Source: Epiperipatus broadwayi (taxonomy: Eukaryota > Onychophora > Udeonychophora > Euonychophora > Peripatidae). Taken from it: a stretch of DNA of 64,000 bases. The first letter of the stretch is position 1. Each line of letters starts with the position of its first letter. The translations under genes and the position numbers were made by a program. Positions 51,719 through 63,129 of this stretch are shown in pieces. The stretch covers positions 11,263,296 through 11,327,295 of the forward strand of contig JAQFVV010012396.1 in the NCBI GenBank assembly GCA_028023455.1, written 5' to 3'. Below the pieces are notes generated by a model, which had not been told where the DNA came from, did no database searches, and saw only the letters and a list, made by a program, of their open reading frames with translations.

Positions 51719-51962
51719 AAGTAAATTTTGTCACTGTGCATATAGGAGAGTGGAGAATAATATTACTCAAAACATATAATTACTCACCTCTATTGTCTAT
51801 TTGGGTGTTATTACTAACAAGTTGTTTGGAAAATTTAAATAAAGTTTAAAATTTTCTATACATTTTCAACATTCACTCATAGATGATGGAAATAGTCCAG
51901 CATATCACATCTAATGATATACCATCTTCACAAACCTTCAGACAAATATTAAAATATATTGT

Positions 51963-53647
51963 AGTTATATGTACATATTATTTTTATCTGAGTTTCAGGC
52001 ATCTATTGAAAAACTTAGAATCAAATGCAGAAGATGCAAATTGAACTGTGATCTAAAAATCTAAAGCTCTTAATTCTATAACTGTGCTATTGTACTAAGG
52101 TGCACAAGATTCATAAATAATATTTTAATAAAATATATGCCTTTTTTTTTATTAAGAAAGCTAAACAATAAATAAGCATTGTTGGAAATAGTTTATCATT
52201 AATTATTATTTCTTCACACAATTTATTTAACATTCATGTAAATCATTTCACAAACTTTATTAAATTGTAATGTTCAGAAATTATTATCAAATATAAGTTT
52301 TTTCTTACTATATCTTTTAAAAGATGGTAAAATATGTTCCATGATATTTCCTTTCATTCTACGATTTAATCATGGATTTAATTTTTCATATAAATAATGT
52401 CAGAATTATTAAAACCTTAATAAAAGGCTTCCTAGACAAAACATTCTGTGGTAAAGCTGATCTTGGTTTTTGTGGATAATCAGAACCCTGTTCATGGTGA
52501 GACGGATAGAATAAAAAGAAAGAATTACAATTAATAAAAGTATTGAAGGCCTTGAGGGGGGGGGGGGTATAGAAAAAGTTAAAAACAGTACCAGAAGAGA
52601 ATAGAGCGTTTAGGATCAACACTTCATATATATGGACATGTCTGTGGTTCACATATTCAGTACAAAATTCATTTTTAACTTCTTTTGGTCTTTATCTCTG
52701 TCCCCCCCCCCGTCCCCCGATTGTTATAATGGAGCACTCTCATTATAAGAAATTGACAATAATGATGTTAATGATTAAGAATTTGATAATTTTATTAAGA
52801 AGTGGAAATAACTTTTTATAGAATAAATAATTTTAAGATATTATCTTAATGATGCAAAGAGCTCCCTAAAATTTATGATAGCTTTAAAAATTGGTAGGCT
52901 AAAATAAGCTATAATAAAGATGGTATCGAACAATGATAAATTAATTGCAAATGATGATAATTAAATGATATTATTTATTCATAAATCTTGTTTTTCAGTT
53001 ATTTAATACATGCATTGATTCGGAAAGAAAATATAGCATATACATTTAAATATATCATTAGTTATTAAATCATTTTTAAAAAAATATATAGTTATGAATC
53101 TTGAAAGAAAAAATAATAGTATATTTTAAAAAGTAATGTTGAATGATAAGACGGATCTATTTTTAAATAGATAACTGTTGAACTTAAAAGTATAATATTA
53201 TTTCTGTTTTAATAAAATGTATAGATATCCCAATTAATTTTTAATTCAGAAATTTCTATACATTTTTATTTAAGTGTAGTAAAAAATATAATAAATTTTG
53301 GTTTGCTATTTATAATTTTATGCTTGTTTTTTTTTAATTTTTTTCAAGTTTTTTTTTTTTATTTCATCAATATCTTTTAAATTTTCTAAACTTTTATATA
53401 TATAATTACATTTTCCTCAATTTAATTTCTAAAAATGGCAATCTTTATTTGTTTATGAAATAATTATAGCAAAAATTAATTATAATAATTCCTATATATA
53501 TATTAAATCAATGCATAACACTAACTACATTTATTATAAATAAATATCACAAGATTTTAACGTACATAATAAATCATCAATGTTGCTATGTTACAGAATC
53601 TAAATTATTAACAAATGGAAAAAGAATACTACTATGATGTTTTATAA
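51963..53647. other. AT-rich DNA, G- and C-runs
   Basis: G12 at 52,556-52,567 and C-runs at 52,702-52,718. A weak tRNA-like stretch is on the minus strand at 52,030-52,100 (TAGCACAGTTATAGAATTAAGA ... CAGTTCAATTTG, shortened). No gene. Confidence 0.45.
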
Positions 53648-56050
53648 ATATATCATCATCATCACTTTCAACCATTATCAATCCACTACAGGATGAAGAT
53701 CGCTCCAAAGTCAATCCTGTTTCTTGGATCTCTAGCTTCTTTTCTTCACATTATCCCAGCATACTTCTTTATTTCATTCATCTCACATGTGATTTCTTTC
53801 TAGGTCTTTTACAATCTCTTGGAATCCAGTTTAAGATTTCGACTGTCCACCTATTCTCTAAAAATACGTCCAGTCCAGCTCCACTTCAGTTTTTTAATTC
53901 TTTCAATGATATCAGTAATAATCTTTTGTTCTCTCACCTATGTATTTTATTTCCAATCCCTTCTTGTTACTCCTAACATATATCTCCCCATAGTTTTCTG
54001 AGGGTCTGAAGTCTCTATTGTTCTACTGTTAAGTGTCCAAGTCTCAGATCCATAAGTAAGAAGTGGCAAAACATATCTATTAAAAATCTTTTTTAAACAC
54101 ACAATTATTTCTACCGAAAGTGCTCCAACCAAATTTAATTCTATGATTAATTTTATTTATTATGTTTCCATGTATTGAAATATCTGACCAAGGGTATTTG
54201 AGGTTACCTTTTTCTAATTCGTCATTATCAGTCTTTATTTTCTTCTTTTGAGAAAATCCACTAAACATTATTATTTTTTTTTTTTAGCCATTATCTTTAG
54301 CTTTTCCTACTTTCATCTGATAACTCCTGCAATATTTATTAAAGCTCAAAAGCAATATTTTCAAAAACAATACAAAATCTAGATAACTTAAATAATCATA
54401 TACTTTTACTTCCTTAGCTTATCTTTTTAATTCATAAAATACTTTTTCCAAAACTGCAATAAAAAGTTTTAGACATATGAAGTTACTCTATCCTATACCC
54501 TTCTCAATGCTAATTTTCTTAGTAATCATTACTGTTGCATTTTGATAAACATTCTTCAGAACGATAATATCTTGGGTCAATAACTTGATGATCTAATGCT
54601 TTAATCACTGAAAAAAACTTTATAAAAACAAATGCCTTTATAAATCCAAAGCATAATTGTAACTCATATTTGTTAGTTTTTTCTATAACTTCCACTATTT
54701 CTAAAATCGCTTTTAAATCCAGCTTTTTCTTTTGGGTTGGTTATAATCTAATGTTCTTGTAAGTGAATTGTAATTATCTTGATAAAAATCTTGTATAAAA
54801 CTGATAATCTGTAATTTCTAAAATCTGCTTTATTTACCTTTTAAAATATTAATATTAGTACTGCATTCTTCCAGTGTCCTGGTATATCTTTATCATTTAG
54901 ATATTTTGTATATAATTTTGCCAATAATTTTTCTATTTCTTTGCCTGTTCCTTTTAAATATTTTTTTTATAATTACATCATTAGCTGGAGGTTTTCCTAT
55001 CTTCATAGATTTAATTCCACTCCTTACTTCTTCAGTTAAAATTCTTGGTAATTCAGAAAATGTAGTATTTATAAGTAATACTTTTTTTGTTTTTTACTGC
55101 TATATAATTCTTTACAGAACCCCTCCACACATTTCATAATATTATCTCCCTTTTTAATAATAGATACATCTTTACTTCTTATTGCAGAAATAAGTTTTCT
55201 GCCAATATGAAATGTTGTTTTACAATTTTAATACTTTTATTCTCTTCTATAGCTTTCTTTTCTAATTCACATTTATATTGACTTATATCATTATTACCTT
55301 TTTTTTCACATCATTTTAAAAAATTCTAAATATTCAATCCTTATTAATGGATCATTTTTATACATATTGATAAATTGCTGCTTTTTTTTGTATCATATTA
55401 GTAGTATATCATTTATCTTTGTGTTCATTTCATTCAAATCTGAACCATTTTCAAAATCTGTTAATATTTTAAACTGATTTGCAAGTTCTAATCTACATTT
55501 ATTGAAATGTTTCTGAAGATTAGGAATATCAACTGTGAATACTGTTTTTCTTAATAATTTTGGTTTCTCTAGTTTTGCATTAACACACATCTAACATCTC
55601 ACTAATTGATGATCACTTCCTGTGTTGAATTTTATTAAGAATAGTATTACAATTTTGAAATACATATTTTTTATTAGTCAAAATATAATCCAATTCTGTT
55701 TGTAGCTTCATTTGGATGCTTCCATGTCCATTTTTCTTTAGCATTTTCCTCAAAGAAAGAACTTGTAATTTAGTGTTTTTCTTTAATGTAAAGTCTTCAA
55801 ATCTCTGCCCTCTCTCCTTTCTACCATTATAAGCAAATCTACCCATCATATTTTCACCTTTCAATCATTTACCAATTCTAAAATTAAAGCCTTCATGTCA
55901 ATTTAAAAATGTGAGTTCATTCATTTACACTTTGTGTCTTGCTAATAGCTCATTTATGATGGATACATTTTGGGAAAAAATACATATGATACTCATTTCC
56001 ATTTGGTACCCTGCTAACATTTTCTATTGTCTCAGTTTTCTATCCAAAAT
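53648..56050 (-). pseudogene. RTE-type retrotransposon remnant: endonuclease C-terminus, linker, reverse transcriptase, tail
   Basis: The longest RTE copy. From its 5' side (right): a weak endonuclease N-half near 55,870-56,050, then MMGRFAYNGRKERGQRFEDF, GHGSIQMK, TELDYILTNKKYVFQN (APE-type endonuclease, 55,613-55,864), then CRLELANQFKILTDFE and SDLNEMNTKINDILL (linker, 55,393-55,590). The reverse transcriptase follows with GKT-like fingers at 55.0 kb, a KLFIAVLEKVFYEL segment, and YLSYLDF followed by LFL, where the catalytic ADD has been deleted (54,369-54,382). After it come a TDNDELEKGNLKY block, LLTYGSETWTLNSR (about 54,030) and MGRYMLGVTRRD. The 3' end carries a TGATGATGATGA-type tail at 53,648-53,662. 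Frameshifts and stops are everywhere. Confidence 0.85.
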
Positions 56051-56314
56051 AAAATGATAGATGTGAATCCATGTTTTTCTAAAATTTTGTCTTTGATTAA
56101 ATTGACAGGTGTAACATAAATTCAAAAGTATATCATTCAAATCTAAAGTTTTAAGCAATCTTTATAAATTATTATGGCTGCTTTCTAATACTCAGATGAA
56201 AATTTGCAAAATATCATGCCTTATTGATTACACATAAAGTTAATAAATAACAAGCTCAATGAAAAGCCTAGTAATTTATACTTTTCACACATTACTTAAC
56301 TATAATAAGTAAAA

Positions 56315-56413
56315 ATCAGCCTTTTCAAGCTATTGTGCAAGTGCTTTTTACAAGTGTTCATTTATTATTAACACTCGTAAAAAGCGCCTGCACAATAGCT
56401 TGAAAAGGCTGAT
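56315..56413. mobile_element. Short-hairpin MITE-like element, family F2 (short form)
   Basis: Two 44-bp arms (56,315-56,358 and 56,370-56,413) with an 11-bp loop, matching at 41 of 44 positions. The sequence corresponds to the outer block of the 8.16-8.66 kb element: ATCAGCC, TTCAAGC, TTGTGCA, GCGCTTT, AGTGTT. All three arm differences are transitions that turn a CG or GC context on the right arm into TG or CA on the left arm. Confidence 0.85.
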
Positions 56414-56507
56414 CTTTAATGTATTACAATTTATAAAATAGCGCTATAAAAATAAATGCTTATTTACATATAATAAGTAAAATTTATGATGCTTTATCTC
56501 CATGAAA

Positions 56508-58488
56508 GTAATATATCTATAAATACGCAAACTGTATTAAAAGCAAAACCTTATTAACAATAAAAATACTGTGGTGCTTAGCATGCTTTCAACAAATAAT
56601 TGTCATAGACATGGCAATGCTTGTAACAGATGTATGTAAATAAGACCCTGTTTAAAAGCTAACAAATTAGCATATTATTTGCATAATGCATTAATTAGTT
56701 AGAACCAGCCATTTTTAAAAAGAGGAATGCAAGATTCTTTCCTATTGATGGCATAATTGTTCTTTGAAGTGTGCCAAGCTTCCTTGGTTTTTTACTTGGT
56801 ATCATTGTGTTCCAAGTAAATGATGTTGAAACGTAAGTTCAAATTGATATCCAGAATTAGTGAAATGCTAAAAAAAAAAACAGATTTAGTGTCTGAATGT
56901 GTTTTTGCCTAGTTATACATCCATTTATGCTGAGCCAATTGTGTAGATATATTGGCCCAAAATTCACCATAATGAACAGATGGGCAGGAAGAATCATGAT
57001 ATTTGATTTTATATAAATTTGAGAATGAAGGAAGATCCTGTAGTAGTTTATCTTTTGAATTATTGATTAACTAGTACAAAGGGAAAAGAGTGCAAAGTCC
57101 TACTCGATGAATGACTTTGGATATGTAAGAAAGAGACAGCCAAAGTTTATCTTTGGTTGTTGGGAATGGGTGTCACATTTTATAATAAAATTTCTTGACA
57201 GTTTGAATGAGAGATGAAAACTTAAATCCAATGTTGTGCAGGTCAGATATGTATGTGTCAATATTATTTTTACTGACAGACTTGCATTTCCACAGATAAA
57301 AATTTCTAAATAAGAATGCCTTAAGTCCTGTGACTTTGTGCCCTGTTGGTGTAACAAGATTTCAGGTGTATAAAACCATGTATGTGGAATGGTTTGATGA
57401 ACATTTTGTAATTGAATGAGCCAGTTTTTATCAAATATGATGCCATTATAATTGTTTTTATTTTCTCACATCCATTTAAATGATGAAGCAAACTTGAGAT
57501 CCTGTTGAATTTAAATGATGAAAGAAACCAGAGTGCAAATGAGGATGTGATCAACAAACTATAGGTGCAATAATGCAGAGTTCCATGTGAAGTATTTAGG
57601 TAAGATCATTTCTTCAAACATTTTTGAGTAAAATACTTGAAAATGATCCCACTTATGGTAATGTCCATAGGCCACTCCTTTTCCATCTTATATCTGTTGT
57701 TGAAAGAAGCAGTGATGACATGTGTATTCAGGTTAGGCAGTCGATGATAGCACTATTTTTGGGCATTTTACTCAACTTTTTCTAACACCTTCTTGATAAT
57801 CTGGATAGATAATGTATGCAAAACAGACCCATAACATTCTGCTATATCCAAAGATGCTAGTCCAATTTGTTCATGAAGGTAAATATTTTTAATTCAGTCA
57901 ACACATGCAAATGATAATTTCACCATATATTTGCCAAAGCCAAATAGATTGATTAGCCATTGCCCTATCATTTTTGTGGCTTTATAATAATAAGCTCTGC
58001 AAAAATTGACTGTAAGGTGCAAACAGTTTTCCTTTTTGTGCAGCTTTATATTGGCAAATACTCTGAGCGGAATAGCCACAGAAGGATAGATGTTATAATA
58101 TTCCCATTTAGTGTAGGGTTTATCACAATATTTGTGGAGGGCAGCTACTATGAATTTTTTTTATTTCTTTTGTTGTTATAAGATTCAATCAGCATACATT
58201 TTAAATTGCAGTTTTGCAAATTGATTTTAGTGGCAAACTCTTGATTGGACAATAACACAAACAGGTTATTATTATCCTCTTTAAGATATGTAATTTTATT
58301 ATCCAGAAAAAATTGTTTAGCAGTGAGAATACATTTACAGTACTCCCTGTTTTGAAATTTGATTTGTTTGGAAGCTGCATTTGTTGCAATTTAGCCAATA
58401 ATAACCTCATGTTGCAAGTTGTTATTAAATGTTGTTTCAATATTGGCAGCAAGTTCCCTAATTGGATGTTTCCATGTTCCACCCACAC
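56508..58488 (-). pseudogene. PLE2 long copy: near full-length reverse transcriptase and GIY-YIG remnant
   Basis: From its 5' side: a 96-codon frame (58,201-58,491) with LLLAKLQQMQLPNKSNFKTG, compatible with the PLE N-terminal domain. Next come LHEQIGLASLDIAECYGSVL (motif A region, about 57,840), FNNRYKMEKEWPMDITIS (equivalent to the YKQ-GVAMGSPIS motif, about 57,690), and FVDHILICTL, where FVDH (57,547-57,558) replaces the catalytic YVDD. Then follow LNGCEKIKTI and LRHSYLEIFIC, and near 57,000 LYKIKYHDSSCPSVHYG, matching the VYKI-C-DC-YVGQT start of a GIY-YIG domain with the cysteine and catalytic residues partly lost. Many stops. The N-terminal assignment is by position more than by motif. 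Confidence 0.7.
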
Positions 58489-59337
58489 CAACAGCTCACA
58501 AACTTGCAGGGCTTAAGGCATTCTTATTTAGAAATTTTTATCTGTGTAAATGTGAGTCTGACTATAAAAATAATATTGACACATACATTTCTGACCTGCA
58601 CAACATTGAATTTAAATTTTTATTTCTCATTCAAACTGTCAAAACCTTTTATTATAAAATGTAACACCCATCCCCAACAACCAATGATAAACTTTTGTTA
58701 TCTCTTCCTTACATGCCCCAAGTCACATTTGATTCAGAAAAGTATTGCTTCCACCATTGACTTGAACTCCACACCCCTCTCCCTTTGTACTGGTTAATCA
58801 ATAATTCAAAGCATAGACTACCACCAGATCTTTATTTTCAAATTGTATATAAAATCAAATTCCACAATTCTTCCTTCCCATCAGTTTATTATGATAAATC
58901 TCAGACCAATATGTTTAACTGATTGGCTTAACATAAATACATGTCTAATGGGGCAAAAACACATTCAGACACTACATGTTGTTTTGAGCATTTCGCTAAT
59001 TCTGGCCATCAATTTGAGCCCACATGTTTCAATATCATTTGCTCAGAATGCAAGGGTGCCAAGCAAAAAGTCAAGGAGGCTTGGCACATTTAAGGACAAT
59101 TATGCCAACAATAGGAAAGAATATTGTATTTCCCTTTCTAAAAAATGTCTGGCACTAACTAATTAATGCATTATGCAAATAATATACTAATTTGTTAGCT
59201 TTTAAATAGAATCTTATTCCCATACGTCTGTTAAAAGCATTGCCACATCTGTCAAAAGTATAGTAAGCACCACAATATATTTATTGTTAATAAAAGCTTT
59301 GCCCTTAATACAGTTTGTATATTTGTAGATATATTAC
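58489..59337 (+). pseudogene. PLE2 partial copy: C-terminal region and 3' end
   Basis: Reads GLKAFLFRNFYLCKCES, NNIDTYISDLHNI, FYYKM, then a LSLPYMPQV-like segment, LYWLINNSKHRLPPDLYF, QIVYKIKFHNSS (degraded GIY-YIG), FANSGHQFEPTCFNIICSE and KGAKQKVKEAWHI, the usual C-terminal HCxxxGH...KEAW pattern after GIY-YIG in PLEs. Frames 58,419-58,664, 58,462-58,797 and 58,843-59,166 are pieces of it. It mirrors 56,508-57,345 on the other strand. Confidence 0.75.
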
Positions 59338-59444
59338 ATAACTATTTAAATACTACTAAAACATCATAGGACAACAATTTCTTATGCTTACACAAACTAT
59401 TAAAATTGTAGCAACTCTTTCTATACAATAATGCCAGCTAATAC
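59338..59444. other. Short AT-rich spacer
   Basis: AT-rich DNA between PLE2 and the F1 fragment; nothing seen. Confidence 0.5.
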
Positions 59445-59612
59445 AAGCAATGGTAATCAATTGATGCTAGAAGTTTTGTGCATTAGATCCAAAGATTTAG
59501 ATGCATTCCTCTTCACTGATGAAAGCCATAAGCTAAAAACTAGTCTTGGATATTGAATGAGTAGGCACCAGGTAGAGACTTTGATACACAGACCTTCAAG
59601 ATCAATTTTTAA
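59445..59612 (+). repeat. Dispersed family F1, solo A-unit fragment
   Basis: GCATTAGATCC, AGATTTAGATGCA, CACTGATGAAAGCCATAAGC, ACTAGTCTTGGATATTG, ATGAGTAGGCACCAGGTAGAG follow the same order as the A unit at 35.6-36.6 kb. CTGATGA (59,517-59,523) is intact, but GAAAC has become AAAAC. Confidence 0.8.
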
Positions 59613-62443
59613 TAAACTTTGCACTACATGGCACTAATATATGGAAAGAATGGCTATTGTATTTAAATACTACAGAATAAAATCATTAACATTTAAGGTT
59701 TGAAAACACAGCTTGAAGTTTAGTTGATCATTGCTATGATATCCTGTATATTTTATATTACTTTTCCTAATCCTTATATGTAATATATTATCCATATACA
59801 GAAATAAGTCTATTCAAAATGACATTAACTAGTTAAATACTAGAATTAGTTTACATCTTCAAAAAACATTTTTCTCATGAAGCAGGGCTTCTCTAATGTA
59901 AAATGTAAAAATATGTTGCTTACTTTGTAATAAAACACAACTAAATTAGTAGGTGCAAAATAAGTACAGTACAAACCAAAATAAATTACAAATTAATTTA
60001 TACTAAAAAATAGTCATATTTCATAATAATCAAACAATAACAGTATAATGCTACACAATTAAAAAATAAACTAAAGATGCATATCACACACACATATATA
60101 AGATCATTTACATAACTGCATAGGGTAATGATTGGATGGAGAATTATTTATTTAAAAGCCCAAGGTTATATAAAATTTAAGAATCTAATATCTTAAAATA
60201 TTTATATTAAATAAAGACATTTTACTCACAATAAATAAGTATAATTAATGATTTGTTTTATATGTCTATAAAAGAATTATAACTATTGATTATAAAAAAA
60301 GTCTGCTAACATTTCTCAGTTAATGAACTAATATGGAGACTGATGCATATGCCTCTTACACTTGTGTAAAAATCCACTATTGTTCTTGGTAATTTTATTA
60401 TTTATAATGTGAAAATTATTATTTTTTATAAGTAAAAAGCTTTATGAATTAAATAAAAAGAATATATTCATTATATTAAAAAGTAAATATAATTATTTTG
60501 CTTAAAAAAATAATTGTTAAAAATTATTTTATGAAAACATATTCTTATATACATAATAGTTATGCAATGAACAAAGAGAAAAAAGAAAACACTTGTCTAG
60601 TGAAATGTGTAAATTATTTATTATTTTCAATACAATTTTAAACTTAGAATATCACAATTAGGCAAAATTTACATCACAACTGCCACTGTAACCTTAAAGG
60701 TAATTTAATGATAAACATAAAAGCATATACAATAGATATAATTTGACTATAAACATTCAATTATATCACAAGGTAAAGAAATTATTTAAGAAATTAAATT
60801 TTAAAATATCTCCTGGAGGACACATATTATCCCTCTTCTTTCTCAGAGTTTGAAACTATATTAGTGATCCTCTAGACATGGAATTAGCTGAATAACTTTT
60901 CTTATCACACTAAGTTTATTACATTCTTCAAATAAATGTTGAACCAGCTCCGAATACAGTTTTGTGTGAAGTTCATCTTCAAATCTTAGTTTTAAAAAAC
61001 ACATGGGCAGTATTATGTATATATAAGTTGTTCTTTTACATAAGACCACAATAACTGGATTATTTATATAAATATAATTTTGCTTTATTGTACAATTCTT
61101 TCAAAGGAAATACTAAATATATGACATTCATCTATAGAATTTAAATATTTATCGTTTAATCAGGTTCAACATATCTTTAAAAGATTTTCATGTTAAGTGC
61201 ATGATTCTTCTTTTGTTAGTCAAAGTAATAGGAAAAATGATTTAATTTCATTAAATAATCTAATAGTTTATTTCTCAGGAATTCACAAGAAGTGATGAGG
61301 CTGAAAATGCAATGCATGGCCGGACTTTCACTCTACCAATGCAATAAAATATACAAAGAACTTAATTAAATTACATAGGAATAAGTAAAGTGCCATTTAT
61401 TCTCTTCATTCTAAAAAGAATTTTAAAAATGTCTAGATAAATATTGAATGTTATTAGAATGCAGATCAAACTAATATATGCTATGTACCTCAAAAATATT
61501 ACACTCTTTGTTGCCAGACATCTTAAGGATATCAATGCCATTTCTAATGATTAGTGTAACAATTTAAATTTATGCATGATAGTGTGTGTTTTATTTACTA
61601 GGAATTTTCTTTCTTTTCTTAACAACATTGGCACATAATATGTTCCAAAATTTTTCTGAATCAGAAAGTTCACTCTCATAAAATGGTGAGTGCACTAATC
61701 TTTATCAAGCAAAAATGTACTAAGATAAATAAATGTTATCTTTAAAAATGCTTTATTATAACTTGTAACCAAATGAAATACAAATATATGCTTTCTTTTC
61801 TGCATAACATTTGTTATATTGTCAAATAAGGTGTGCTGGCTATTTTTCCTTGTGACTTTTAAATTTATTTAATCTTTTTTATTTATTTATTGATACTCAA
61901 CTTTTCTTCACGGTTATTTGTTTTGAATATACTAATCTTCATTTGTATTGCCACTTTCATATTTAGTAAACAAAAGTTATTACTATTAGATACATTTTTT
62001 ATTAAAAATATTTTCTTGAAAATTCATCCCACTACTTTCAATATAATAAATAGTTCTGTGTGTATAAAAATTATAATGGCTTGAAAGTTATTGTTATTTT
62101 TAATTCATTGGAATACAAGATAAATTTCTGGAAAATCATGTGCTTGCAGAATACTGGAAATTATAGCAAATATATTTATAGTAAACTTTGAAAAACAAAA
62201 GTTTTAAGTATATATAAATATTATAAAACGTTTCTTGGCAAATATTTTTTAAATTAAAATAACTATTTAATATATTTCCAATTGCTTATTTTTACTTAGA
62301 ATTAAAACAGATTTACACATATACAAAAAAAGATTCTTAACGATAAATATCTCATTGTTATTTGTTATTCAGGCTTAAAAATATAATAGAACGTCAAATA
62401 AATAGACTAAATTAAAAAGCTATTTTAAAATAAACATTTTTAA
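59613..62443. other. AT-rich DNA, no recognisable gene
   Basis: A weak A-box-like TGCATTGGTAGAGTG is on the minus strand near 61,330-61,350. No other feature. Confidence 0.5.
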
Positions 62444-62571
62444 AATAATAATTTGTTGTTTTTTTTTTTCCAATAGCATCGGCGGGGACGCGAACCCGCA
62501 ACCCGGGCAACTGCTTGTAAGACAGTCGCGCTGACATCTCGACCACCAATGCAAGACAATAATAATTTGTT
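62444..62571 (-). mobile_element. tRNA-derived SINE with 14-bp target-site duplication
   Basis: Minus-strand body: GCATTGG, TGGTCGAGATGTCAGCGCG (A-box region), ACTGTCTTACAAGCAGT (anticodon arm with a 7-nt loop, TAC in the anticodon position), GCGGGTTCGCGTCCC (B box), CCGATGC closing the acceptor stem, then GGAAAAAAAAA. AATAATAATTTGTT occurs at 62,444-62,457 and 62,558-62,571. This copy keeps the best tRNA shape of the three and the least decayed B box, so it is probably the youngest. Confidence 0.9.
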
Positions 62572-63129
62572 AACTTACTACTTTTTTTTTAAGGTGTTAT
62601 TTATCTTAAATTCGGCAATACCAACAAAATGGTCCTACAGAAAATATATTTTGTGCAAAAGTAAAGGTGTGAACAGTAAAAAATTTTAATACACCGACTA
62701 TACTTAAAGAAATTAAAATAAAAGCAGAAAAGAAAAGTAATTCATTCATTCATTTCAAAAAATGTTAATCTTTAGTGACAAGCAACAAAAGAAGAAAAAA
62801 CTACAGCAAAGTAAAAAGTTTGAGATAACATTTGGCAGAGATCGTGTTTAAATTTATATTCGCAATTTAACTTTTTTTTGTAAGATTTTAACACTTTTTG
62901 ACAAACACTATTCTAGTTTAAAAAAACTTTAACATTTTATAAAACATATATAGCTAACTATAAACATATGTTTATTTATTTTTGCATTTACTGGTTATAT
63001 AATTATACTGATAAATGGTAAAATGACTTCATTATTCTTGGAAAAATAATATAATTAAAAACAATACTCTTCATTAATTTAGAAAGTATCATTAATTTTT
63101 TATAAACATTTTGTCAAATAGCATTTTCA
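62572..63129. other. AT-rich DNA, no feature seen
   Basis: No coding signal or repeat noticed. Confidence 0.5.

Larger units (their letters stand above)
49082..51962. mobile_element. Penelope-like element inverted dimer (PLE1) with 14-bp target duplication
   Basis: Two PLE copies, each 5'-truncated at nearly the same codon, are joined head to head near 50,500: one runs leftward on the minus strand to 49,096, the other rightward to 51,948. The non-coding 3' regions are inverted copies too: GATGTGATATGTTGGACTAT at 49,097 against the complementary sequence near 51,910. TTAAAATGTATTGT (49,082-49,095) and TTAAAATATATTGT (51,949-51,962) flank the pair with one mismatch, so the dimer seems to have inserted as a unit, or to have formed during insertion. 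The arms differ by many substitutions and a few indels, so it is old. Inverted and tandem dimers are a known habit of Penelope elements. Confidence 0.85.
56508..59337. mobile_element. Penelope-like element inverted duplication (PLE2)
   Basis: A long minus-strand PLE copy (58,488 down to 56,508) is joined head to head at 58,489 to a partial plus-strand copy of its own 3' part (58,489-59,337). The inverted arms are 56,508 to about 57,345 and 58,489-59,337, roughly 840 bp each, separated by the remainder of the minus copy. Both ends finish at the same sequence (CAGTTTG, ATATTTNTAGATATATTAC). The protein differs from PLE1, so these are two families with the same head-to-head habit. No convincing target duplication was found. 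Confidence 0.8.

Noticed and set aside
52030-52100. tRNA gene on the minus strand
   Set aside because: A and B boxes are only partly matched and the stems do not close; at most a very old SINE remnant.
62458-62557. Functional tRNA-Val (anticodon TAC)
   Set aside because: The fold is fair, but the oversized variable region, mismatched T stem, A-tail and target duplication show a SINE.
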